Source of the DNA: Sphingobium lactosutens DS20
Lineage (GTDB): Bacteria; Pseudomonadota; Alphaproteobacteria; Sphingomonadales; Sphingomonadaceae
DNA: 64,000 bases
Assembly (NCBI RefSeq): GCF_000445105.1
Contig: NZ_ATDP01000091.1
Span: 1-64,000, forward strand
Direction of reading: 5' to 3'
A program made the translations under genes and the position numbers. Of this stretch, positions 1 through 7,747 are shown piece after piece. The first letter of the stretch is position 1. Each line of letters opens with the position of its first letter. The notes under the pieces are model-generated. The model was not told the origin of the DNA. It saw only the letters and a list, made by a program, of their open reading frames with translations, and did not search any database.

Positions 1-112
1 TGTTGATTTCCACTGAGAAGTGACCCGGGTAGGGCGTAAATTTCCACTGAGAATTGACCCATGTTGAACTCGTCCCTGGCTTTGACAAGCGAGGGTATAT
101 GGAGTGTTGGAC

Positions 113-1636
113 ATGGCGTTATTGAGCGTTATCCGGCGCTGGCATTTTCGCGATCATCTACCGATCCGGGAGATAGCGCGGCGCACCGGACTATCACGCA
201 ACACGATCCGCAAATATTTGCGGTCCGAGACGATCGATCCGCGGTTCAAGGTGCCTGATCGACCAAGCAAACTGGACCCATTTGCTGAGCATCTGGCGGC
301 CTGGCTGCGGCGCGATATGGGCCGATCGCGCAAGCAGAAGCGCACGATCAAGCAGTTTCACGCCGATTTGGTGAGCCTGGGTTATGAAGGATCCTACAAC
401 CGGGTTGCCGCTTTTGCTCGGGACTGGCGCGAAGATTATCGGCGCCAGCAACAGATTGGCGGGCGTGGGACATTCGTGCCCCTGTCGTTCGCGCCGGGGG
501 AAGCTTTCCAGTTTGATTGGAGTGAGGACTGGGCAATCATCGCCGGGGTTCGGACCAAGCTGCAGGTCGCGCATTTCAAGCTCAGTTACAGCCGGGCATT
601 CATCGTGCGCGCCTACCTGCTGCAAACCCATGAGATGCTGTTCGACGCCCATAATCACGCCTTCCGCGTGCTGGGCGGCGTGCCGCGCCGGGGTATCTAT
701 GACAATATGCGCACGGCCGTCGACAAGGTCGGGCGTGGCAAGGAACGCACCGTCAACGCACGCTTCCTGACGATGGTCAGCCACTATCTGTTCGAAGCTG
801 AGTTCTGTAACCCGGCTGCGGGATGGGAAAAGGGGCAGGTCGAGAAGAATGTCCAGGATGCGCGGCACCGTCTGTGGCAACCCACGCCGCAGGTCGAAAG
901 CCTTGATGCGCTGAACCTGTGGCTGGAGGAGCGCTGCAAGGCGTTATGGGAGGACATCCCTCACGGGATCGAACCCGGATCGGTTGCCAATGCCTGGGCC
1001 GATGAATCTGAGTGTCTGATGGTTGCGGGCAGGCCCTTCGATGGTTTTGTGGAATATCGCAAACGGGTATCGCCGACGTGCCTCATCCACTTTGAGCGCA
1101 ATCGCTACAGCGTACCGGCCTCTTTCGCCAATCGCACTGTCAGCCTGCGCGTCTATCCTGATCGCTTCCAGGTCGTCGCCGAGGGGCAGCCAATCTGCGC
1201 ACATCAGCGCATCATCAACCGCTCTCACGACGGTCCAGGTCATACGGTTTATGACTGGCGCCATTATCTGGCGGTCGTGCAGCGCAAGCCCGGCGCCCTG
1301 CGCAACGGTGCGCCCTTCCTTGAGCTACCCGATGCGTTCCAGCGTCTGCAGCGACATCTGTTGCGCAATCCCGGCGGCGACAGGGAAATGGTCGAAATAC
1401 TGGCGCTGGTTCTTCATCATGATGAGCAACTGGTGCTGACGGCGGTCACCATGGCGCTGGAGGCTGGCGTTCCGACCAAGACCCATATCCTCAATCTGCT
1501 CTATAGGCTGGTCGACGGAAAACCGATCTCCACGCCGCCGGTGACGGCGCCCCAGGCGCTCAAGCTGGTCAGCGAACCGATGGCCAATGTCGAACGCTAT
1601 GATGATCTGCGCAAGGAGAAGCGTCATGCGTCATGA
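113..1636 (+). CDS. istA: IS21 family transposase IstA
   Basis: DDE-type transposase of IS21 elements, 507 residues from the ATG at 113; a GTG at 104 in the same frame is an alternative. The ATG is preferred because GGAG lies 8 bases before it. The N-terminus holds a helix-turn-helix ([20 protein letters not shown]) for binding the terminal repeats. The integrase core follows, with QFDWSEDWA and [10 protein letters not shown] giving the two acidic residues and the segment around [13 protein letters not shown] giving the last one. The C-terminal part after about residue 300 matches the beta-barrel region usual in IstA. The frame is complete and overlaps istB by 11 bases, the normal IS21 arrangement. 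Confidence 0.95.
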   Translation: MALLSVIRRWHFRDHLPIREIARRTGLSRNTIRKYLRSETIDPRFKVPDRPSKLDPFAEHLAAWLRRDMGRSRKQKRTIKQFHADLVSLGYEGSYNRVAAFARDWREDYRRQQQIGGRGTFVPLSFAPGEAFQFDWSEDWAIIAGVRTKLQVAHFKLSYSRAFIVRAYLLQTHEMLFDAHNHAFRVLGGVPRRGIYDNMRTAVDKVGRGKERTVNARFLTMVSHYLFEAEFCNPAAGWEKGQVEKNVQDARHRLWQPTPQVESLDALNLWLEERCKALWEDIPHGIEPGSVANAWADESECLMVAGRPFDGFVEYRKRVSPTCLIHFERNRYSVPASFANRTVSLRVYPDRFQVVAEGQPICAHQRIINRSHDGPGHTVYDWRHYLAVVQRKPGALRNGAPFLELPDAFQRLQRHLLRNPGGDREMVEILALVLHHDEQLVLTAVTMALEAGVPTKTHILNLLYRLVDGKPISTPPVTAPQALKLVSEPMANVERYDDLRKEKRHAS

Positions 1637-2432
1637 CCCTGCCAGCGGCGCCATCGTCGTCATGCTCCGCAGCCTCAAGATGCATGGCATGGCGCAGGCC
1701 GTCACCGATCTCATGGAACAGGGATCTCCAGCGTTCGAAGCCGCCATCCCGATCCTCTCCCAGTTACTCAAAGCCGAGACAGCAGAACGGGAGGTTCGGT
1801 CTGTGGCCTATCAGCTCAAGATCGCGCGCTTCCCTGTCTATCGCGATCTGGCCGGCTTCGACTTTACCAGTAGCGAGGTCAATGAAGCTCTGGTGCGTCA
1901 GTTGCATCGCTGCGACTTCATCGACATCGCCGACAATATCGTGCTGGTCGGCGGTCCTGGCACCGGCAAGAGCCATGTGGCAACGGCGCTGGGCATCCAG
2001 GCCATCGAACATCATCGAAAGCGCGTCCGCTTCTTCTCGACGGTCGAACTGGTCAATGCGCTCGAGCAGGAAAAAGCACAGGGCAAGGCCGGTCAGATCG
2101 CCAATCGCCTCCTGCACTCCGATCTCGTTATCCTGGATGAGCTTGGATATCTGCCGTTCAGTGCTTCAGGTGGCGCGCTGCTCTTCCACCTGCTGAGCAA
2201 ACTCTACGAGCGCACCAGCGTCATCATCACCACAAACCTGAGCTTCAGCGAATGGGCCACCGTGTTCGGCGACGCCAAAATGACCACGGCGCTCCTCGAT
2301 CGGCTTACCCATCACTGCCACATCCTGGAGACCGGCAACGATAGCTTCCGCTTCAAAAACAGCTCTGCCAAGCAGGCCAGAACCCAAAAGAGAAAACCAC
2401 GGGTTGACCCACCCGTGACACCCGAAACATAA
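1626..2432 (+). CDS. istB: IS21 family helper ATPase IstB
   Basis: AAA+ ATPase related to DnaC that assembles with IstA on target DNA and is needed for IS21 transposition. It is 268 residues from the ATG at 1626, which lies inside the end of istA and implies translational coupling. Walker A is [15 protein letters not shown] at about residues 110-124, Walker B is the [12 protein letters not shown] stretch, and sensor residues follow in [13 protein letters not shown]. Length and motif order are normal for IstB. Nothing suggests the gene is broken. Confidence 0.95.
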   Translation: MRHDPASGAIVVMLRSLKMHGMAQAVTDLMEQGSPAFEAAIPILSQLLKAETAEREVRSVAYQLKIARFPVYRDLAGFDFTSSEVNEALVRQLHRCDFIDIADNIVLVGGPGTGKSHVATALGIQAIEHHRKRVRFFSTVELVNALEQEKAQGKAGQIANRLLHSDLVILDELGYLPFSASGGALLFHLLSKLYERTSVIITTNLSFSEWATVFGDAKMTTALLDRLTHHCHILETGNDSFRFKNSSAKQARTQKRKPRVDPPVTPET

Positions 2433-2491
2433 TCCGCAGACGGGTCACTTCTCGATGGAAAACCCGGGTCACTTCTCAGTGGAAATCAACA

Positions 2492-2773
2492 CTCAGGGTT
2501 GAGAGCGCCATCACCGGCATCCGCGACATCCTGATCTCGGTGTTCGAGGCGAGTCACCTGCTCGAACAGCAGCGCCAGGGTGCGATCACGCGTCAGCTTG
2601 CCGCCTGGGCCGCGATCCTCGCGGTGCCTACCGCGATTGCCGGAATCTACGGCATGAATTTCGAGAATATGCCCGAACTGAAGACGCAATGGGGATATTT
2701 CGTCATCCTCGGCGTCATCGCTGCGGTCTGCATTGGGCTCTACATCCGGTTCAAACGTAGCCACTGGCTTTGA
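2492..2773 (+). pseudogene. corA: 3' fragment of corA-type Mg2+/Co2+ transporter gene, cut by the IS21 element
   Basis: Directly after the right end of the IS, an open frame without its own start encodes the last 93 residues of a CorA/ZntB-family metal-ion channel. The decisive motif is YGMNFENMPEL, the GMN signature at the end of the first transmembrane helix. It is preceded by the helix ITRQLAAWAAILAVPTAIAG and followed by the second membrane helix (YFVILGVIAAVCIGLYIRF) and a short basic tail. The upstream stretch ISVFEASHLLEQQRQ corresponds to the stalk helix. The rest of the gene lies beyond the left edge or is lost. The fragment cannot work alone because the cytoplasmic funnel is missing. 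Confidence 0.88.
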
Positions 2774-2835
2774 CGGCGCAGATCGGCTTTCCACATCGCG
2801 CCGGGCTGAGGCTGCCGGGGGCCGGCCGCCATAAC

Positions 2836-3288
2836 TCAATGCTTTCGCAGAACCTCGGCGCGGTGCCGGTCCAACGCATCGAGCAAAGCCCTGCCGATCA
2901 AAGGCTTTGCGAGAACGTGATCGAAGCCCGCCTCGGCGGCCCGCCAGGCCAGCAGCGTGTCGTGAAAGCCTGAGATCATGATGGCGCGTCCCGACCATCC
3001 GATCTCGCGAAGGTGACGCAGCATCGCGAATCCGTCGATGTCGGGCATGCGATAGTCGAGGATGACGCAGTCTGCCTCCTTCGCGCGGGGGTCGGCCAAC
3101 AGCGCGTGGCCGGTCGTATATCCCCACACGGCATAGCCGCGCGATCTCAGCAGCAGCTGGAGGCCACGCCGCACGCCGGGATCGTCGTCGGAGACGAGGA
3201 TGGTGTATCTGCCATCATGCTGAGTGGAACGGACCGATGGCATTGCGAGAAGCGGACACCCGTGTGACGATTGCACCATCGATCGCAT
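2836..3288 (-). CDS. single-domain response regulator (receiver only)
   Basis: Protein of 150 residues consisting of a CheY-like receiver domain with no output domain. The acidic pocket is SDDDPGVRR, the phospho-acceptor Asp lies in VILDYRMPDIDGF, the Ser switch is in MISGFHD, and the Lys is in LAKPLIGRALLDAL. The start at 3288 has a GAGG-like ribosome site; an internal ATG at 3243 is possible and would trim 15 residues with no domain function. It lies just after the fixJ-like gene on the same strand, so the two were probably transcribed with the now truncated kinase gene. A role as phosphate sink or competitor in that pathway is inference from position. Confidence 0.85.
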   Translation of the reverse strand: MRSMVQSSHGCPLLAMPSVRSTQHDGRYTILVSDDDPGVRRGLQLLLRSRGYAVWGYTTGHALLADPRAKEADCVILDYRMPDIDGFAMLRHLREIGWSGRAIMISGFHDTLLAWRAAEAGFDHVLAKPLIGRALLDALDRHRAEVLRKH

Positions 3289-3324
3289 ATCGCGCCTCGT
3301 CCCGTCGCTACGTAGAGGTCGCAG

Positions 3325-3948
3325 TCACTTCGGCTTGCGGCCCATGCCCGCGGCAAAGGCGATCCGCAGGGCTTCGGACAAATTGCGGACCTCGAGCTTG
3401 GCCATCAGGCTCGCGCGATGGACCTCGACCGTTCGCGATGAACAGCCCAGGTCATAGGCGATCGTCTTATTGGGCAGGCCGTTCGCCAGCCCTTCCAGCA
3501 CTTCACGCTCCCGGGGCGTCAGTGCAGCGACCCGCACGCCGGCTTCAGAGGTTTCCAGAGTGCGAAAGTCGACATCGTCGAGACGCGCGAACGCGCGGCT
3601 GACGGCGCCGAGCAGGGCCGCTTTCTCGAAGGGCTTCTCGAGAAAGTCGACCGCGCCGCCTTTCATGGCCTGCACCGCAACCGACACGTCGCCATGGCCG
3701 GTCAGGACGATGACCGGCATGTTGACCCCGCGTGCTGCCATGGCGGCCTGAACCTCGAGACCGTCCATCTCGGGCATGCGCACGTCAAGGATGACGCAGC
3801 CGACGGCCGCCGACTTCGCCTCCTTGAGAAACTCCACGCCCGAGGCATAGGTCACGACGTCGTAGCCCGCGGTCTTGAGCGCAAAGCTCGCCGCCTTGCG
3901 GATGCTCTCCTCGTCGTCGACCAGATGGATGACGCGTCTATCCCCCAT
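3325..3948 (-). CDS. fixJ: FixJ/NodW-type response regulator, LuxR-like HTH
   Basis: Two-domain transcription regulator of about 207 residues. The receiver domain (residues 1-120) has the acidic pair in VDDEES, the phosphorylated Asp in VILDVRMPEMDG, Thr in VLTGHGDV and Lys in FLEKPFEK. The C-terminal GerE/LuxR HTH (about 140-200) reads LTPREREVLEGLANGLPN then SSRTVEVHRASLMAKL, which is typical of the FixJ branch. The start chosen is MGDRRVIHLVDDE at 3948, which overlaps the kinase gene end by 11 bases. Its natural partner kinase is truncated here, so the regulator may now be orphaned or driven by another kinase. The name indicates the family; nitrogen fixation is not implied. Confidence 0.85.
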   Translation of the reverse strand: MGDRRVIHLVDDEESIRKAASFALKTAGYDVVTYASGVEFLKEAKSAAVGCVILDVRMPEMDGLEVQAAMAARGVNMPVIVLTGHGDVSVAVQAMKGGAVDFLEKPFEKAALLGAVSRAFARLDDVDFRTLETSEAGVRVAALTPREREVLEGLANGLPNKTIAYDLGCSSRTVEVHRASLMAKLEVRNLSEALRIAFAAGMGRKPK

Positions 3949-4604
3949 GTTCCTCCTCCGCCCGCGCATGGATCAAGGTAAAATGAAAGCGGGTGCCGCC
4001 GCGGTCGGGGCGCTCCATCCAGATACGGCCGCCATGCGCTTCGATGATGGTCCGGCAGATCGAGAGGCCGAGGCCCATGCCGTCGGCCTTTGTCGAGTTG
4101 AACGCCGTGAAGAGCTGCTCGCGGATTCCGTCCGCGATGCCGGGACCGGTATCCTCCACGGTCACCTCGATCAGCCCGTCAGGGCGCAACCTGGTCGCCA
4201 CCTTGAGGTCGCGAACCGGACACTCCGCCATCGCCTCGATGGCATTGCGCATCAGGTTGACCAGCACCTGCTGGATCTGCACCCTGTCGACGAGGACCAG
4301 CGTCGCGGCGGGATCGACCGCAAAGAAGCTGCGGATGCCGCGCTCGCGTGCACCGACCAGCGCGAGCAGGCTCGCCTCGGCGATGACCTGCGGCAGCTCG
4401 TGGAGGCTCTTGTCGACCTCGCCGCGGGCGACGAAATCGCGCAGGCGCCGGACGATATGGCCGGCCCGCAGCGTTTCCTGTGCCGCATCATCCATCACCG
4501 ACCGTAGCGACACGAAGGGTTCGTCGTCCCGCTCGTCGAGCATGTCGCGGATCGTCTCGAGATAGAGCGCGACCGCGGCAAGCGGCTGGTTGAGCTCATG
4601 CGCG
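3938..4604 (-). pseudogene. fixL: FixL-like sensor histidine kinase, N-terminus lost at the IS6 element
   Basis: Open frame entering directly from the IS6 end and running to a stop at 3938, about 221 residues. It keeps the catalytic half: H-box AHELNQPLAAV, N-box NLMRNAIEAM, G1 DTGPGI and G2 GMGLGLS, then GTRFHFTL. The PAS or other sensor domains and any start signal upstream of the H-box are missing, because the IS6 terminal repeat begins immediately before the Ala-His of the H-box. An internal ATG at 4543 could start a peptide, but that would lack the phospho-accepting His. The gene overlaps the downstream fixJ-like gene. I call it a truncated pseudogene. Confidence 0.85.
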
Positions 4605-5484
4605 GGCTCTGTTGCAAAAATCGTGAAGCTTGAGCATGCTTGGCGGAGATTGGACGGACGGAACGATGACGGATTTCAAGTGGCGCCATTTCCAGGGTGA
4701 TGTGATCCTGTGGGCGGTGCGCTGGTATTGTCGCTATCCGATCAGCTATCGCGACCTTGAGGAAATGCTGGCGGAACGCGGCATTTCGGTCGACCATACG
4801 ACGATCTATCGCTGGGTCCAGTGCTACGCCCCGGAGATGGAGAAGCGGCTGCGCTGGTTCTGGCGGCGTGGCTTTGATCCGAGCTGGCGCCTGGATGAAA
4901 CCTACGTCAAGGTGCGGGGCAAGTGGACCTACCTGTACCGGGCAGTCGACAAGCGGGGCGACACGATCGATTTCTACCTGTCGCCGACCCGCAGCGCCAA
5001 GGCAGCGAAGCGGTTCCTGGGCAAGGCCCTGCGAGGCCTGAAGCACTGGGAAAAGCCTGCCACGCTCAATACCGACAAAGCGCCGAGCTATGGTGCAGCG
5101 ATCACCGAATTGAAGCGCGAAGGAAAGCTGGACCGGGAGACGGCCCACCGGCAGGTGAAGTATCTCAATAACGTGATCGAGGCCGATCACGGAAAGCTCA
5201 AGATACTGATCAAGCCGGTGCGCGGTTTCAAATCGATCCCCACGGCCTATGCCACGATCAAGGGATTCGAAGTCATGCGAGCCCTGCGCAAAGGACAGGC
5301 TCGCCCCTGGTGCCTGCAGCCCGGCATCAGGGGCGAGGTGCGCCTTGTGGAGAGAGCTTTTGGCATTGGGCCCTCGGCGCTGACGGAGGCCATGGGCATG
5401 CTCAACCACCATTTCGCAGCAGCCGCCTGATCGGCGCAGAGCGACAGCCTACCTCTGACTGCCGCCAATCTTTGCAACAGAGCC
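4605..5484 (+). mobile_element. IS6-family insertion sequence (IS26/IS6100 type), no target duplication
   Basis: An 880-bp element bounded by the perfect inverted repeat GGCTCTGTTGCAAA (4605-4618) and its complement (5471-5484), enclosing one IS6-type transposase gene. The 8 bases outside the left end (CATGCGCG) do not match those outside the right end (CGTCAAGA). IS6-family elements normally make 8-bp duplications, so the missing match indicates deletion or rearrangement next to the element, consistent with the truncated kinase on its left. Confidence 0.93.
4666..5430 (+). CDS. tnpA: IS6-family DDE transposase
   Basis: Transposase of 254 residues beginning MTDFKWRHFQGDVILWAVRW; upstream in-frame starts exist (4630, 4636), but this is the family-typical start. 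An N-terminal HTH region (ISYRDLEEMLAERGISVDH) is followed by the DDE core: first Asp in RLDETYVKVRGKW, second in NTDKAPSY, and Glu in NNVIEADHGKLK. The C-terminal motif FEVMRALRKGQA is the usual IS6 end. All catalytic residues are present and the frame is uninterrupted, so the element should be able to move or form cointegrates. Confidence 0.94.
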   Translation: MTDFKWRHFQGDVILWAVRWYCRYPISYRDLEEMLAERGISVDHTTIYRWVQCYAPEMEKRLRWFWRRGFDPSWRLDETYVKVRGKWTYLYRAVDKRGDTIDFYLSPTRSAKAAKRFLGKALRGLKHWEKPATLNTDKAPSYGAAITELKREGKLDRETAHRQVKYLNNVIEADHGKLKILIKPVRGFKSIPTAYATIKGFEVMRALRKGQARPWCLQPGIRGEVRLVERAFGIGPSALTEAMGMLNHHFAAAA

Positions 5485-5590
5485 CGTCAAGAAAACGACC
5501 TCAGGCAAATCGCCCAACCTCTCGCATCGTGCGACGTAAAGAATGGCGTGGCGCAAATTGACGCCGCCAATGACCAGATTCCGTTGCAAC

Positions 5591-5605
5591 TGCGAGTCGT
5601 TCGCG
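5591..5605 (+). promoter_or_regulatory. Fur-like operator before the PepSY/ApbE operon
   Basis: The sequence TGCGAGTCGTTCGCG is an imperfect 7-1-7 palindrome. It resembles sites in front of both TonB receptor genes here (TGCGAATCGTTCTGA near 18157 and TGCGAGTGATTTGCA at 31720). It lies about 40 bases before the chosen start of the operon. The rest of the stretch 5485-5643 shows no convincing gene; it joins the IS6 end to this promoter area. Confidence 0.5.
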
Positions 5606-5643
5606 TTACTGCGATGGCGTTGAGCCGGGGACGATCTATTGCA

Positions 5644-6303
5644 ATGCACGCTACCGCACACACGCCTGGCATAGGCAAGTCGAAAACACCCAGACGGGGT
5701 GCCAAGGCTTTCTGGATGAAGCAGCTGCATAGCTGGCACTGGATGAGTTCCGCGATCAGCCTCATTGGCCTCCTGCTGTTCGCCTTTACCGGCATCACGC
5801 TCAACCATGCCGCCGATGTCGAAGGCGCATCCACGACGGTGGAACAAAGCGGTACGCTCCCCGCGCCGCTGCTGGCACAGATTGCCGCCGATGACGCGCC
5901 CGACGCCAAAAAGCCGCTCCCCAAAGCCATCCGCCGCTGGCTGGACGATCAATTCGGCCAGACCAGCGCGCAAGCGGCCGAATGGTCAGCGGACGAGATT
6001 TACCTCGCTTTGCCCCGCCCCGGAGGCGACGGCTGGATCGCCATCGACCGCCACAGCGGCAAGGTGACGGGCGAAAGCACCAGCCGCGGCTGGATCAGCT
6101 ACCTCAATGATTTGCACAAGGGCCGCAATGCCGGTGCCGCATGGAAATATTTTATCGACGTCTTCGCTGTCGCCTGTTTCCTGTTCGCGCTCACCGGCCT
6201 GCTGCTGCTGCACCTTCACGCCCGCCGACGCCCCAGCACCTGGCCGCTGGTAGCCGCCGGCCTCGCCATCCCGGCCATCGTCGCCGTCATTTTCATCCAT
6301 TGA
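5644..6303 (+). CDS. PepSY-associated transmembrane protein
   Basis: Inner-membrane protein of about 219 residues in the PepSY-associated TM helix family, which often accompanies iron uptake and flavin-linked reductase systems. The conserved entry is FWMKQLHSWHWMSS leading into a first membrane helix (ISLIGLLLFAFTGITLNHA). A periplasmic PepSY-like section follows with WIAIDRHSGKVTGES, then two C-terminal helices (VFAVACFLFALTGLLLLHLH and WPLVAAGLAIPAIVAVIFIH). His in the LHSWHW and LNHA segments could bind haem, as proposed for related PepSY_TM proteins. The start is uncertain: ATG 5614 is possible but lies only 8 bases after the Fur-like site, so 5644 is preferred. It is the first gene of a four-gene operon. 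Confidence 0.82.
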   Translation: MHATAHTPGIGKSKTPRRGAKAFWMKQLHSWHWMSSAISLIGLLLFAFTGITLNHAADVEGASTTVEQSGTLPAPLLAQIAADDAPDAKKPLPKAIRRWLDDQFGQTSAQAAEWSADEIYLALPRPGGDGWIAIDRHSGKVTGESTSRGWISYLNDLHKGRNAGAAWKYFIDVFAVACFLFALTGLLLLHLHARRRPSTWPLVAAGLAIPAIVAVIFIH

Positions 6304-6320
6304 GAGGGGGATCATCACCC

Positions 6321-6851
6321 ATGCAGCTTCGTCATTCGCTGATGATGACAGGGGCCGCGGCCGGCGCTGCCAGTGCCGCCACCGCGCCAGCCAGCGCCCA
6401 GACCCTGGCCTTGTCCATCACCATTCCGCGTCTGAGTGTCGCTGAATATCACCGGCCTTATGTCGCGGTCTGGATCGAGAAGGAAGGCGCAACGCCCCGC
6501 ACCCTGTCGGTCTGGTATGATTATGACATGCGCAATGGCGAAGGGACCAAGTGGCTGCGCGACGTGCGGCAATGGTGGCGCACGTCGGGTCGAACCATGA
6601 CATTCCCCGCCGATGGCGTCACCGGCGCCACCCGCGCGCCGGGTGAGCAGAAGCTGACCTTCACTCCAGGCAAGGGGCCGCTCGGGTCCTTGACGGCGGG
6701 CAACTACACGATCGTCATCGAGGCTGCGCGCGAAGTGGGCGGACGCGAGGTGCTGCGACTGCCCTTTGCCTGGCCACCCAAGCCCGGCGCGACCGTGCGG
6801 GCAAAGGGCGCGAGCGAACTGGGCGCTGTGACACTGACATTCGGCAGATAA
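6321..6851 (+). CDS. DUF2271 secreted protein with an ApbE flavinylation motif
   Basis: Exported protein of 176 residues with a signal peptide (MQLRHSLMMTGAAAGAASA to about SAQT). The mature part is a DUF2271 domain with RPYVAVWIEKEGATPRTLSV. Residues 98-104 read DGVTGAT, which fits the motif (D-G-x-S/T-G-A-T/S) modified by ApbE in NqrC and RnfG; FMN would be attached to Thr104. Its ribosome site GAGAGGGGG sits 10 bases ahead of the ATG. The gene lies between a PepSY membrane protein and a DUF4198 gene, with apbE at the operon end, so it is probably the flavinylated electron carrier of the system. The flavinylation is predicted from motif and context, not shown. Confidence 0.85.
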   Translation: MQLRHSLMMTGAAAGAASAATAPASAQTLALSITIPRLSVAEYHRPYVAVWIEKEGATPRTLSVWYDYDMRNGEGTKWLRDVRQWWRTSGRTMTFPADGVTGATRAPGEQKLTFTPGKGPLGSLTAGNYTIVIEAAREVGGREVLRLPFAWPPKPGATVRAKGASELGAVTLTFGR

Positions 6852-6857
6852 GGGGAC

Positions 6858-7691
6858 ATGAGGATGAAAAGGACATTTTTGGCTGTTGCCACCGCCGCGC
6901 TGCTGCTGACGCCGAGCCTGGCCCAGGCGCATCGCCAATGGATGCTGCCGTCAGCCACGTCCCTGTCCGGCGCGGAAAGCTGGGTCACGGTCGACGCTGC
7001 TATCTCCAACGACCTCTTCTATTTCGAGCATTTCCCGATGCCGACGGACGGCATCGTCGTCACCGAACCGGATGGCGCGACCGGAACGATCGAAAACGCC
7101 GCCAAGGGCCGCTATCGCTCGACTTTCGACGTTCATCTGACCAAGCCCGGCACCTACCGTATCGCTTCGGTCACGAAAGGCCTGATGGGCAGCTACATGC
7201 TGAACGGGAAGCGGGAGCGTTTGCCGCGCGGCACCACCAGGGACAAGCTCGCCAGCGTCCTCCCGGCAGGCGCGACCGATGTGCAGGCCAGCGAAGCCAG
7301 CAACCGCAACGAAATCTTTGTGACATTGGGGGCGCCCACCACCAATCTCTTTACACCAACCGGCGACGGCATCGAAATGGTCCCCGTCACCCATCCCAAT
7401 GACCTCGTCGCGGGCGAAGCGGCGACACTCCAGTTCCTGCTGGATGGCAAGCCCGCATCTGGCCTCAAGGTCACGCTGATCCCGGGCGGGATTCGCTATC
7501 GCGACACTCTGGGGCAGATGGATCTCGCCGCCGATCAGGACGGCAAGATCGCCGTCACCTGGCCCGAACCGGGCATGTACTGGCTGAATGCCACGGTGGG
7601 CGGCCGGCGCGAGGGCGCGGGCGAAGCCGATGCGCCGGCAGGCCAGCGACGGGCCTCCTACGTCACGACGCTTGAGGTGCAGGCGCCCTGA
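6858..7691 (+). CDS. DUF4198 periplasmic protein, putative metal-binding
   Basis: Secreted protein of 277 residues. The signal peptide MRMKRTFLAVATAALLLTPS should be cut after SLAQA, giving a mature protein that starts HRQWMLPS. DUF4198 proteins (related to NikM-like substrate-binding components) often begin this way, and an N-terminal His can chelate metal together with internal His residues such as those in FEHFPM and VTHPND. The fold appears all-beta, with a C-terminal Ig-like part (DQDGKIAVTWPEPGMYWLNA). It starts 7 bases after the DUF2271 stop, so the two are cotranscribed. I infer a metal- or siderophore-handling partner of the flavoprotein; the substrate is unknown. Confidence 0.8.
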   Translation: MRMKRTFLAVATAALLLTPSLAQAHRQWMLPSATSLSGAESWVTVDAAISNDLFYFEHFPMPTDGIVVTEPDGATGTIENAAKGRYRSTFDVHLTKPGTYRIASVTKGLMGSYMLNGKRERLPRGTTRDKLASVLPAGATDVQASEASNRNEIFVTLGAPTTNLFTPTGDGIEMVPVTHPNDLVAGEAATLQFLLDGKPASGLKVTLIPGGIRYRDTLGQMDLAADQDGKIAVTWPEPGMYWLNATVGGRREGAGEADAPAGQRRASYVTTLEVQAP

Positions 7692-7747
7692 CCGTCACTG
7701 GCACCATAGCCCCTCGCATAGCGATCGCGCCCGGCCTGTCGCCGGAG

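Larger units (their letters stand above)
1..2491 (+). mobile_element. IS21-family insertion sequence, apparently intact
   Basis: The element carries istA and istB between inverted ends. The first 29 bases (TGTTGATTTCCACTGAGAAG onward) are matched exactly by the reverse complement of 2463-2491. Both ends also hold a second, degenerate inner copy of the TTTCCACTGAGAA-type motif (about 39-60 at left, 2441-2461 at right), as expected for the multiple transposase-binding repeats of IS21 ends. The left flank is outside the window, so the target duplication cannot be read. On the right it abuts an open frame for the C-terminus of a CorA-type transporter, so it sits inside that gene. That the window starts exactly at the IS end suggests a contig boundary at a repeated element. 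Confidence 0.93.

Noticed and set aside
5449..5973. Minus-strand frame running from the IS6 right end into the PepSY gene, with a protein-like stretch (RNLVIGGVNLRHAILYVARC)
   Set aside because: Most of it is antisense to the PepSY gene. The part at 5485-5580 might be a remnant of a lost gene, but no family is recognisable and there is no start.
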